Positions 1 to 13,500 of a stretch of 64,000 nt of DNA are shown in pieces. Position 1 is the first letter of the stretch. Every line of letters begins with the position of its first letter. The translations under genes were made by a program, and so were the position numbers. The stretch comes from Panagrolaimus kolymaensis. Lineage: Eukaryota; Nematoda; Chromadorea; Rhabditida; Panagrolaimidae. The stretch spans positions 682,001-746,000 of the forward strand of contig JAJQJQ010000021.1 in NCBI GenBank assembly GCA_028622995.1, in the 5' to 3' direction. The notes under the pieces were generated by a model. The model saw only the letters and a program-made list of their open reading frames with translations. It was not told where the DNA came from and ran no database searches.

Positions 1-1557
1 AAGAAAAAAAAGATTGCGAAGAAGATGATTTTGCTACTTTTGCTCTTTTTTGCTTGCTAGTGGCTGCTGGCTGCTGCTATTTTTGTTTGTGGGAACCAAA
101 AAGAAGGAAAAAAATTATTTTGTTTCAATGTTTGTTCGAAAGATTTTGATTTTTTTATGACTTGAATCATCCGGGGTAGTTAGTTAAGTTACTTTTTATT
201 TTTTTTGTTGCTTTAAAAAATTTATGTAAAAATAAAATAAAAAGAATGAGATTCGCTATTGGAATAAAAGGAAAAAAATGCAGTTTACAACAATAAAGGC
301 TAATAAAAAAATTGTTTTATTTTAAAAATGAGGATAATTTTAAAGCTAATTGCATGATAATAATAAAAGCGGATATTAGAAAGAAAATAGTTACTTTCTT
401 TAAAATTAATTTTTCAATAAATTCTTCTTATGCAGTTTAAAATTTAGAAAAAAAACGAAAAGTATCCTTTACAGTTTTCTTCTTCTTCTGATTTTAGAGA
501 TTTGAGTTTCAAAAAGTATTAAAAGACGCACCTCTAATAAATTTCGACTCCAGTTTATTTTTTTTATCTATGAATTACAAATTTTTTAATTTTTTTGTAT
601 AATGCTAAAAATGTGGCTATTATGTCGAAAATTATAAGTGCTATTCAAAAAAGATGTAATAAAACAAAATGCAGTTTATAAATGTTCGTTTTACTAATAA
701 AAAAATAAATCATTTTTTTAAAGCTTCCTACGAATTTTAGCATTACCAGTTTTGATATTCTATTCAAAAAAGAATTATTGCTCACTACCGTAATAATAAA
801 ATGTCATGTACCAAACTTTTTGTCTAATGTTATATTATTCAGTTCGTTTATAAATATGTGAATCATCAACCGCTCAGTTTTTTATAATTTAAAAAATTTA
901 TGTCTTAAATTTTGTTTTTTATCCTGATTCAGTTTTACTTAAAAGCATAGCAAAAAAAATTATTTTTACGTTTCATCTCACGTAAGCAACAAAACTTAAT
1001 TTATAAAAAAACATTTTTGTTTATTCTCAAGTTTTTTTGACAAATACGCAGTTTTAAAATAATGATAAAAAAGATTTTTAATTACTATACCAATGTTTAG
1101 TAATTATATACAGTTTTCAAGTTAAAAATTTTATCCGAAAAAATAGACAAATTTTAAAAATAATCAAAAATTAAAATTTATTTTTAGCATAAAAAATATT
1201 TATTTTCAAAAGTTTTCTTTTTTATGTTTCCGATGAATCCAGTTTAATTCAACCAGAAGAATATTTATTTTACATCACTTACCTTTAGACAATGGTCTCC
1301 CCAGTTTAACTATAAAAATTGATTTAAAAAAAGGTGTAACCAAAAAAGGTGCAAAAGCAAAAACAAAAAACCAAAGTGCAGTTTTTTTTGCCAGGGACAA
1401 AAACTTAGGATAAAAATAAGGGTTTTTTGGGGGGAAAAGTAACAACAATTGGTGCAGTTTAATTAAAAAATTTTTTTGGTCATCACAGAATTTTCTTTTT
1501 TATTTTGTCGACTGAAGCCTGAAATGAATTTTATAAGTAACAGTTAAAAATATTTAC

Positions 1558-4500
1558 CTTCGCAATGAATTTGTGTTGAAGTTTGAGCTTCACCTAAATC
1601 ATTTCGAGCTACGCAAGTATAAGTGCCCGAATCTTCAGCATAAAAATGCAGGATATCAAGTGATACAAAACCAAAATCATGGAAGGTTCGGAATCGATGA
1701 GCTGAAAATAATGGAGATTTAGTATTCAGTTAGAATAAAAAACCGAATTTTTTTTTGTATTTTTATACTTAAAAAATGCTATCTTAATTCCAGTTTTTTG
1801 GCACAAAAAAAATTGAAAAATTCAGTTTTTAATTTTCAAAAATTAATTAAAACGATAAATTATGAGCACTGAATTTAATCCAGGACAGATTTATTAAAAT
1901 CTTAGAAATTTTTGCTTTTATATTTTTATTAACCAAAGATTTAGATGTACAGTTAAAATTTTTTTACTAAAAAATAAAGATAAAGCTAAATGCGCAGTTT
2001 TGAAAAAAATGGAGATCGCAAAAATTATAAAAAAATTAACTCAGTTACATAAAATTTGATAAAAGTTTGGAGCAGTTTTTAAATAATTATTAAAAAAGCA
2101 ACTTAACAAAAGTTAATTATGTGGATATGCAAATCGTAAAAAGATTTGGGCAGTTTTCTTTGACGGAGAGTCCAAAAAAAAAACAGTTAGTTAAAACTAT
2201 AAATCTTTTTATTTGAAAACTCAAAACAATGCTTTCATATAACTATGAAAAGCTAGCTCTTCCTCAGTTTTATAATAAAAATAAATTAAATTAAAATTTT
2301 AATTTTGTCCCATCACAGTTCGAGAAATAATAAAATTGCAAAATTTAAAAAGCAATAAATTAATTTCCCTCTTTGATAACAGAAATTGACAGTTTACTTA
2401 TTTTTTATAATTCTTATTTATGAATCGTCACAAATTTACATAAAATTTTTTGTTGACTATAACAATTCCCAAAAAGAATCTCGCAGTTTTTTTATTACAA
2501 AAAAATTTAATTTTCTTCGACGTTAAAAGTCATCTTGGACAGTTTTTTTTTATCTTCTAAAACAAAAGAGTACAAAATTCATTTGAGAAATAATTCAATA
2601 TTTTTATTGAAAATCTCCTGCAACAAGTGCAATTTGCAAAATCGGTTTTTAAAAGCTTTTCGTACTTTCCAAACTCCTCGAATGATGATGGAATAAAAAA
2701 ACGGCACAAAAATTTGCACAGTTTTCTAAAGAATAAAAATATAATTTTTTTGGATTTTTTTACTCAAAGTATTAAATTTGAAGATTGCAAATTTCAGTTT
2801 ACTTATTTCTTTCTTTTATAAACGGTGATAGCAGCTTTATATTACTACCCCGAAAATTGCTTTTTTAGAAGCTTACAATATTTATTTCCACCATACTTTT
2901 TATATTTTTTACGTAGGCAAGAAAGTGTTATTATGAAAAAAAATTATAATAATTTTTTGTTGATAAAAATCCACCGATTGAGTTCGTCGGCAGTTTATTA
3001 CAAATAATTTTTGGAAAAACTTTCTTTTAGTTAAAAAATAAAAAAAAAATTTTTTGTATCTTTATTTTAAAAAAGATTTAATTTAAAAATATATTAAATT
3101 AAATTTGCTCCCGACATATCACCTTCCGGGACAGTTTTCTTATTGCTCAAAAATATACTAAATTCCATTTTTGCATAGCTTGCAGTTTATTTTATTTTTT
3201 ATAATTAGCTGAAGCTAGAAAACCTGGACATAAAATTTTTTTTGTAGGTTAAAATTAACCAAAAGACAAAGAAACCAGTTTATTTATATATAATTTTTCA
3301 AGTGCAAAAAACCGCACTAATAAAAAAAGAACATATCGCAGTTAAAAAAAGCAAAGAATTTTGGTTGTTGATTTCAACTAAAACATTAAATGTCAAAATT
3401 TTAAGAATACAAATCTTGCACAGATTCGTTAGACGGTTTTTTTACTCCCATAATAAAAAAATTTTAACTCATGAAAGAGATGAATAATGATACAGTTTAT
3501 TTAAAAAAAATTAATCAATCAATATGAAAGATGAAATTAAAATTCTGAATTCAGTTTAAAAATAAAAGCATTGTTTTACCTTGGCTTCTAATTTCGATGA
3601 AAATGAAATTTTAAAAATTATAAATGAAATGTAACTAGATATTTACAGTTTTTTATTACATTAAAAAGTTTAGTTCCTAAACTGTTTTATAGTTCCAAAC
3701 ATTTTTTAAGATTGAAGTTTAATTTAATTTTTGTTAGCGCACTTCTTTTTAATAGAAAATCAAAAAATACCAAAATCGCGCGAAACATTCCAGTTTAAAA
3801 AAATAAATGTTCCTTAATAACTTAATCCCGTACGCGATATCGCCACCAGTTTATTTATTTAAAATTTTAATGCTCATATTTTATTACAAAAGTGCATTTT
3901 TTGCAATTTAAATTCAGTTTTTCAAATCATATAATAAAAAATATTTCCTTACCATGTGGAATAGAATGACCATCTTTAAGCCATTCAATTTTAAGGCTAT
4001 TATCACTCACGGGTTCAACTTTACATTCTAAATGAACCGGTTCACCTTCTTCGATTTCCATTCCATCACTTGAAAGGCCTTGAACAAATTGAGGGCCACT
4101 CTAAAAAAATTAAACCAAATCGTTAAATTTTTGCACAGTTTTTTTTAAGGGTGGAAACGGGACGACTTTTTCCAGTCCCGTCCCGTTTCCACCCTTAGTT
4201 TTTTTAACAAAAAATATAAATATTCTGCCAATCATCAAAGATACCTACAGTTTTTTCAAATTTTTTTTTTGCTTTTTGTACACAGTTTCAAGAAAATAAA
4301 AAACATGAATATTCTGCCGATAATTAAAATAAGCAACAATTTTTTTTAAAAGAAAAAATTGTTTTCTTTGTGGTACTCAGTTTTTAGGGGAAAAAATATT
4401 AGAAAAAAATGCCTAATTTTAAATTCCCCAAAAATTAAAAAAAAGAAGTAGAAGTGGCCAGTTTAAAAAAAAAGTTTTTCTTACTTCGGGTCCATGTTCT

Positions 4501-7500
4501 TCAATTTCTTCTCTACCATATTTATTTAAAGATTCAAGATATTGAATTTTCGCATATGAATCTTCATGTTGAGTTTGGGATAAAATTGAATCCTTTCCTG
4601 TAATTATAATTTGACATTGACGAACATCCTCTCCTAAGGCATTTTTAGCTTTAACAGAATAAGTTCCCGAATCTTCGGGGATTACACCTTTGATGTCCAT
4701 CGAAATAAAACCAAAATCATATGTTGATCTTATTCGAGAACCAGTAATAACTGGTAAATCATTTAAATACCATTCAACAATCATCGTTGGGTCGTGAACA
4801 GGAGTGAGCTAGAAAAATAATAAAATGAAAAAGTGATGAAAAAGACAGTTTAATAAAAAAAAACTATGCTCCAAAACTACAGTTTAAAAAAGAAATTTAA
4901 AGAAAATATTAAAAGCGCTTTTTTTTAACGATTGAATTAATGAGAAGGCAAAACACAGTTTTTTTTTACACTTTTGCTGCATAGTTTAAAAATAAAAGCA
5001 CAAATAAAAATATCGAAAATTCGTAAAGACAGTTTAATTAATAAAAAAGAATTTTAAAAGAAAATCAAGTTTAAAAAGAGGATTATTTTTCCAGAAAAAA
5101 ATGATAAAAGTTTCTCCTAGATTAAATTAATCTATAGTCTTTATTATTTATGCAGTTTTTATTGGATTTTTTTGAAGCTAAACTTTATAAAAAATTAAGC
5201 AATTTATATTAAAGTAATCAAATGGTTATGCAGTTTTTTAACAAATCCTTATTAACAAAATTTTTTGAAGTGTGAAATATTTTTTTTCCCGCCGTTGTTA
5301 CCTGGGGGCAGTTTAAAATAATATTTTTGTTTTAATACAAACAACCGAAAAATAAAATAAATAAAGTCATTTAAAAAAAATTTATAGAAAGAATTTTTCT
5401 TCATTTTATTTGCAACGCGGTAATTGACTAAAAAAATGCTACAGTTCCCAGTTTTGTTTAAAAAAAATTGGAATTTTCACTAAAAATGGAATTTAAAAAA
5501 ATCAAAAACTTTCGACAGTTTAGTTAAGACAAAAACTTTTATCGAAATAACAGTTTTTTTTGAATAATTTTTATGGCAAAATATAAATTAAAGAAAACCA
5601 ATTTTGAAAACAGTTTTTAAGAATTAATATAAGCTATTATATTAACCTCATTCAGTTTTTAATAACCCCTTATTATTATTCATATTTTTTTTCTATCATA
5701 TTCAAAAATACAGTTTAAAAATAATAATTATTGTTAAAAAAAATAAAAAAAGTATTGTAAAAAATAAAAATTAATATGTAACAAAAAATTTTTTGAAGAA
5801 GCAGTTTTAGTTAAAAACCTGCAGTTTTGAAAAAGTACAAAAAATTCCCACCAATCATTCATCAATTTCATCAGGAGTTTTCAGTTTAAAATTAAAAATG
5901 TTTTTTATTTTACTTATTAAATTATCAAAGGTTTTCACAGTTTATTCTCACGACAAAAATACAAAAAAACATGGCTTATTTTTTTTATCATTATACAGTT
6001 TTTTTTCTTGATTTTGTGAAGCGTTTTTAGAGTTAAAATAAGCAATTTTGACTATGATTCGTAAAAAGCTGTCAAATCGACTTAAATAGTGTTTAGAAGT
6101 GTTCAGTTTTTTTTAAACACATTCTTGCAATTATCCTTTTTTTTTGAAATATGGCGTATTTATTCCCCCTAATTTTCTTGATAGCAGTTTTTAATAATGT
6201 TTTTTTTTGTAGAAAAAAGAAAACACCGGAAAAATAAAAGACATTAAATTGTGGAATTTTTTAAAGAAAAAGTTATGTCAATTACAAAGCTGCGATATGA
6301 AAACAGAAAAAATGCCGAAAGTATTGGCCAGTTTTATTTTAAAAAATATTAAAGATTATCTATCTTTGATTTAAAACTAAGAGTTTCTTATCATAGAAAT
6401 CATGGTAATCAAGAACCTCCAGTTTATGTTGACGATTAATTTAATAATTGCTACACTTGAAAGAATAAAAAAAATTTCTTGTCATCGCCAGATTTTTTTT
6501 TGCAACACCAAAAAGTTAATTAATAAATATGGAGTTATCCTTGATCCACCAGTTTATTAAAAAAAAATTGTTTATTGCTCAAGGTTTTCGGAAATTTATT
6601 AAAAAAGAGTAATAATTTTGAATTGTTTTTTAAGACAGTTTTTATTCATTTTATTTTATACTTGCCTTAAACGTGGAAGAATTTTTCTAAGATAAAAAGT
6701 TTTAAAATTGTAAAGAGAATGTGTGCAGTTTTTACACAATTAAAACGTTTCCAAGAGAATTAGGAACCCGGCAGTTAACTTTAAAAAAGAAGAAGCCATT
6801 TAAGTTCAACATGGACAGTTATTAAAAAATATTTTAAAATTTTTTTTAAGTTACTTACTTTCAATTCAAAATGTAAATCATCGTGTTCGTGTAATTCCAA
6901 GTCTTGTAAATTACCCAAAAAATGTGGGGGATTATCACATTCACGATCGGCAACTTCAGTTAAGCCAAAGTTTTTGGGTTGTTCCAATTCTTGGATTCGT
7001 TCAAGTCCTGGAAAAAAAGAATTATGATTACAACATCAAAGTTGGCAGTTTTCTTATTAAAAATATAAAAGATGTTAAAATGAAAATGAAGTCAACACAG
7101 TTTATTTAGAAAAATTACGCTAAAAAAAGATTCAAATCAGTTTATTAAATTATTTATAGCTTTTTTGTTTTTATCTTGAACTTTAAATTTTTTATATATA
7201 TCTTGTCAAAGAAAACTGCAGTTTATTAACAAAACATCGTTATCCATGAACTTAAATTCAGCTACAGTTTTTTTTTAAATGTGATGGATTAAGTTTTAGT
7301 CTGTTATTTCATAAATTTATTAAAGCTTCAAAATGGAGAAATGCCCACTTTTTTAAGCTCGGCCCAGTTAATTAAAAATAAAACATTTGTGAATCTTTTT
7401 TTCTCACCAAAAATAAAAAGCACACTTTGAATTGCAGTTTTTTCTTTCTTAAAAATAAATGTGTGACAGAAAAATGGTCGAAGTTTATTTTGAAATATTC

Positions 7501-10500
7501 TAGCGAATGGTAATACAGTTTAAAAAAATTATTTTGATTTTATTTTTTTATGAAAATAATGTTAATGATGAACAAAAGCTTTCAGTTAATAAAAAAAAAT
7601 ATTGTTGTCTGCAATGTAAATAATAAACAGCTTTAAAAATATGCTAGTGAATATTTTTTTTACTTTCATCGCATAAATTTATTGAAGGTCGTAGATGAGA
7701 ATAAGTCATCTTTATAAAAATGCTTACAGTTAAAATTAAAAATTTAAATTTATTTCTTTGATACAAGAACGATAGTGTTTTAGATGATTATGCAAAAATG
7801 GCGTATTATTGTTTTTTCGCCCAAAATTAAAAGCAAGGTTAAGAGAAGTGCAGTTTTTTTTTAATTTCAAAATAAAATCTAATATTGCCAAAAAGAAAGA
7901 AGACACATTTATTAATTTTTGTATGAAAATGATTTTTTCACTTTATTCCCCGGTTAAAGATCCTCAGTTAAAAAGAATTTTTCTTTACTCTTTTAATATT
8001 TATCATTCAGTTAATAAAATAATTTAAAAAAATAAATAAAATTTGCTTACCCTCAGGGTGTTGAGGATCCAAATATAAGGTACCCTGTTTTGTTACCACA
8101 AGTTCAAGGCTACTTTGATCTTCACCAATTTCATTTTTAGCTACCATAGTATAAGTTCCACTATCTTCAGGATAGGCATATAAAATATCTAATGCAACAT
8201 AACCAAAATCAAACATAGGTCGGAATCGATGAGCGGCGGGCAATGGGGCTCCATTATGATACCATTGTACGCTCATTTTCACATCGGAGGCAGGTTGAAT
8301 TCTAGCTTCAAAATGAACGGGTTCATTTTCTTCCACTTCCAATTTAGCTGCCAAAGGTCGAACAACCTTTGGAGCTTCAAGGGAATGAAATTCTTCGGGT
8401 CTTTCATATAAAATGGGTCCAATATGAATTTCATGTCCTTCAATAACATTTATTTGTTGAAGCGAATCTTCATGAAGAGGATCAAGTTGTAAAGTTTCAG
8501 TATAAATTGTTGTTAAATTTGCTGATGATTTTGATTCACCAAGGTCATTAATTAATTGACAGCTATATACTCCAGAATCTTCCGGATATGTTGGATGTAA
8601 AGTTAAAGAAACAAAACCAAAATTATGAAAAGTTTGAATTCGATTTGCATTAGGCAAAGGTAAATCATCTTTTAACCATTGAACCCGCAAAGTTGGATCA
8701 TTAATTGGTTGAATTCTCGCTTCAAAATATGATCGACCAAGTTCATCGGGGCAATGATAATCAGAAAGTTGAGTTATAAATTGCGGAGCAGATTTTTGTC
8801 CTTTATTAACCGAATATTGAATATCTCGAACATCTTCAACATCATATCCTTGATTTTCTTTAAGTATATCAGCTCGAGGGTGTACGAGAATGGTCGCCGT
8901 TGTTTCAGCTTGACCTCGTTCATTTGTAGCTTGAATGGAATATAATCCGGCATCAGATAATTGTGATTCAGCAATTGATAATACGACAAAGCCATGTTGG
9001 ATTTGAATTTGAGCTCGATCATCTGGAAAAAATTAAATTAAAAAATTAATATTTTTAGTGAGTTTTTTTCAATTTGAAACAACTGAATAAACTGGGGTAC
9101 AGTTTTATTGTTTTTTTTTTAAATTTTTTAAAAATACTATATTTATGAATAAAATTAGAGTTTTTATTGGAATTTAAAAAGAACTTTAATTACAACAACA
9201 GTGTAAGACGAATTTAAAATATTTCTTTCTCATTCATGCAGTTTTTTTGTTGCTTTTGATAAATTCGCTAACCTAACCCTACAATTTTTTAATATTTATG
9301 TAAAAAGCATGCGCTTGCAAGTTGTAGGGTTGTTGTCAGTTATAAAAAGGAGCTTTATGCAAATAAAAAACGCAGTTTTCCTCGCCTATAATTTAATGAA
9401 GAAAAAATCGTTTTAATTATGATTATTACAGTTTTTAAACTAATTAAAAAAAAATAAAGATTTAAAGGTTTATTATGATGGTTTAAAAGCTATGTCTCAG
9501 TTTTTTTGATCCTTTAAAATAAATAAAGTTCGTTTTTGCTCTGTTTCAAATATATTTTTTTCTATTTTTAATCAAGTAGCAATGATAGACAGTTTAAAAT
9601 TAAAGTAAAATTTTTATAAAACAACAATTTAATTTTTCTTTAAATCGAAAATTCATTTTAACTAGGAACATTCTTAAACTCATTTACATAAAACATCTAG
9701 CGCACGGGAACAAAATAGCTCAGTTTTTATTAATTTATTTTTAATGGAAGAAAAAAGTTCCAAAAAATATTATGCTCCGGACCAGGCCTCTTCCACGGGC
9801 CGGGTTTTGCCGGCCTGGCCCGGCCCGGCCCGTCTTGATTTCGGCCCGGCCCGGCCTGCAGCCCTTTTGGTTTAGGCCCGGCCCGGGCCGGGCCGCGGGC
9901 CGGCCCGTCAATTTTTTTTTTTGCCTTGGTATTCCCTTTGATTTTTTTTCTTTTTTTAGAAAATTGTCGGCCTCGGCCCGGCCTGGCCCGTTCAAAAGTC
10001 GGCCCGGCCCGGCCCGCGGGCCAGGCCGGGCCGGGCCGGGCCGGGCTGGACGGGCCGAAGGAAGAGGCCTGCTCCGGACGTCGCATTTTTTTTTTGTAAA
10101 GTAAAACAAAATTTCTGCAGTTATTTGTTAATTTAAATAAAAATGGATCAACAACTCAGTTTTTATATTAAAAAAAATTATTTCACAAACTTACTTGATT
10201 GAATGGGAGATCCATTTAAGAAAAATTGAATATTTAAATTTTGATCATTAATAGGTGTTAATTTAGTTTCCAAATATAAAGGTTGACCTTCAAAGATTTC
10301 TTGTGAACGTAAATCTTTATGGAAATTTGGCCGATCTATAGCTGGGGCATTTCCAGAAACTCTTGGAGCATTTCCAAACATCATCGTTGCTTTTTGTGAT
10401 TGTTCTTGTTGATATACTGAAGGACTCATTCGACCTCCTCCATCTTGTTGAGATTGAAGGAAGGCATTAACCGAGGGTGAACGATATCCAACAACATCAA

Positions 10501-13500
10501 TGTTACAAGTTTGTCGAGCTTCACCAAGGGAATTGACTACGACAATAGTATATTCTCCATGATCAAAAACTGTGACGGGATTGATTTCAAGCACAGCATG
10601 TCCAAAATCATTTTGTTGTGTTACTCGACTTGAAGCCAATAAAGCTTTTCCATTGAGCAACCAAGCAATTTTAAGATTTGGATCATCTTTAGGCGAATAT
10701 TGAATATCCAATAATGCATGTTCCCCTTCAGTTAATTGCAAACTTTGTAATTGAGTTGAAAATTTTGGTGGTTCTTTGGATGGAATCATTTGGGGTTGGG
10801 GTGATCGTCGAAGAGCTTCCCGTCGATCAACTTTTCTTAAAGTAATCCTTTCACGCATAGGACTTCCCAATTTTTGGCGAGATTGTACCACCACTCGACC
10901 TTTTAATGATGTGGTTCCAGATGAATTTGTTGCATCACATTGATACCATCCTCCATCAGCCATAGTTGCATCAGATAAATATAAAATTGATTCCCCTGGA
11001 GTTTTGGGATTATTTTCAATTTTTATATTTCCACTTGATTGCAATGGACTTCCATCTCGAGACCATGTCATTTTAGTGACATCATTCACAGCTTTACAAT
11101 ATAATTTTAATGAATCTGTTTCATAAATGGTCACAGATTGAAATTTTCCAGTAAATTGTGGAGCTTCATTCTTTTTGGTTTCTAAAAATAAATATTTGTT
11201 TTCATTAAAAGAAAGTTTTAAAATAAAAAAAATTGTAAGCGTTTTTTGTGTCAAATTTGATGGTTATTTTGGAAAAACTTTTTTTTTTATTATTACCGTA
11301 TTTATTTTTGGTCCCCAGTCTTTTTATTATCAAAAAATGATTTAGCTTATAGGTAAAAAATACAAAATTCATGCCAGTTTTATTAGTCGGAAACTCCCAT
11401 ATATTTAGTTAACAAAAAAGCTTAATTTTTTTTTATAAATTACAATATTTTTACTTCAACATTTATCGACACAGTTTTGATGGATTAAAATTTTTTCTTA
11501 TTCCCGCAAAGTTAAACGAACCTCAGTTTTTTTATTTAAAAATTATGCTATTGTTTATCGTAGCTATCGGTTTTATTATTAAACTAACATAAAAAGGCCG
11601 CAACAGTTTTTCCCTTCTCTCTCTCCCTTTATCGCTTTCTATTTAAAAAAGCCAGATAAATTTTTTAAATTTAACAAAAAATAAACTGCCCTTAAGAAAT
11701 GATGAATACAGTTTTCATAAATAAAAAAATATCTTTTAATATAGCATTATTTATTTATTACATGTCAGTTTTATAAATTAGAAAAAAATATTTTTATCGT
11801 CATCAATTGACAGTAACATGCAGTTTTATAAAACCCAAAACAAAAACATCCGAGTCCGTTTCTCACATATCGACTTTAGTTTAGAAATGAAAAAATTAAT
11901 CTCAACTGTAATAATCAAATTTAAAAAATAAATAAATGGAAAGTGACGCCACTATTGAATGGTTTACCCAGTTTTAAAAAAAACTTCGCCGTCGATAAAT
12001 TATTACTTAAACAGTTTAAAAACCCTCTTCCTTTTTTTCATTAGCAAAAATTTATTGAAACACTTCCGATCTCAAAAACAGTTTTAAAATAGCTTTTTTC
12101 CTTCATAAAAAGCATTTATTTGTGTAAAGTTGCAAAGAGTTGTAAAATACTTCATCAATTTTAAGCTTTATTAAGTAAAATTTTTTGGACATTATATCTT
12201 TAGTCTTCGCAATTTTTTTTCTTTGGCGAAGGAAAGTTATTATTCAGTTTAAAGAAAAAATTTGTTAAGTTTCGCCGTTTTTATTTAAATAGGAGTGCGG
12301 CTGGGTTTACAGTTAAGATTAAAAAGATTTATTTTGTATGGAGCATTTTGCTTCGTGACAGTTAAAAAACTCCTACTCTTTTTTAATAAAAATTTATAAA
12401 AGCGCAATCAAGTCCAGTTTTTAAAATTTCATATTTTTTATATATTTAAAATAATTTTCTTACCTTGAATGGCAATATTGAATGAAGCTTTATTAGTTCC
12501 ACCAGAATTATTTGCAATGCATGAATATGTTTGAGCATCATTTTGTTGAATTTGTTTGATTATGAGAGTGTAAACTCCATTGGTGGTAGAAACTTCATAT
12601 TTTTTATTATCACTTTTTATTTCACTTCCATCTGCTTTTACCCATTTAACCTAAAAAATTAACTTATCGTTATGCCACAGTTTTAAATTTTTGTAAGGAT
12701 TTTAGGTGGAAAAAATCCCGGCAAATGATGCAGTTTAAAAATTAAAAATTAAAGAAAAAATTCAGCTTCTCAGTTTTTATTAATAAATCCCAAAAGAAAA
12801 ATTCAAAGGTCTTCGATTCGTTAGATTCTTTAATCCACTTGTGTTTCCAAAAATAATTTTTTTAATGTAAATTATAAACATAAAGAATAGTTTTAATTCA
12901 GTTAATTAAAACTTAAAAAGGTTTAAAAAAAGCAAAAATTCACGACTTTAAACAGTTTAAAATTATATCAAAGCTAAATACAGTTTATATATTTTCTTAA
13001 ACTAAAAAGACATAAGAAAATTTATTTCCAAGCTATTTATACTCGCTCTCAGTTAATTTTTTTATGAAGCTTTAAAAATCGTAAAATAAATTACATCAGT
13101 TAAATAATTTAAATATTCGTGTTACGTCATCTACAGTTTTATTTAACCATCAGAAAAAATTAAAAGTTTTTCTTCATTATAAATTAATTGTTATCTGCAG
13201 TTTTTTTTAAAATTAAAAGTTTTAACCAAAAAACAATAATTAAGTTTTATTTAAAGCAAGCTCGAAAAATTCTTAAGAATTTTAATACTTCCTTTAAAAA
13301 CTTGCATAATCTTCTAAACAGTTAATTTAAAAAACATAAAAAAAATTTATGTAAGGCTACAAAAATTTTAAACAGTTTTATATCCACCTTGGACTCAGTT
13401 TTTTAAACTCAGATTCCACTACAACTGTTCAGTTTTAACATACCATTAAAAAAATGCTTAAAAAACATCGATACCGAATGATACAGTTAATTTGAAAAAA

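Noticed and set aside
9730..10109. Overlapping Pro/Arg/Gly-rich open frames on both strands
   Set aside because: They are translations of the GC-rich fold-back element and its repeats, with no splice context or protein-like composition.
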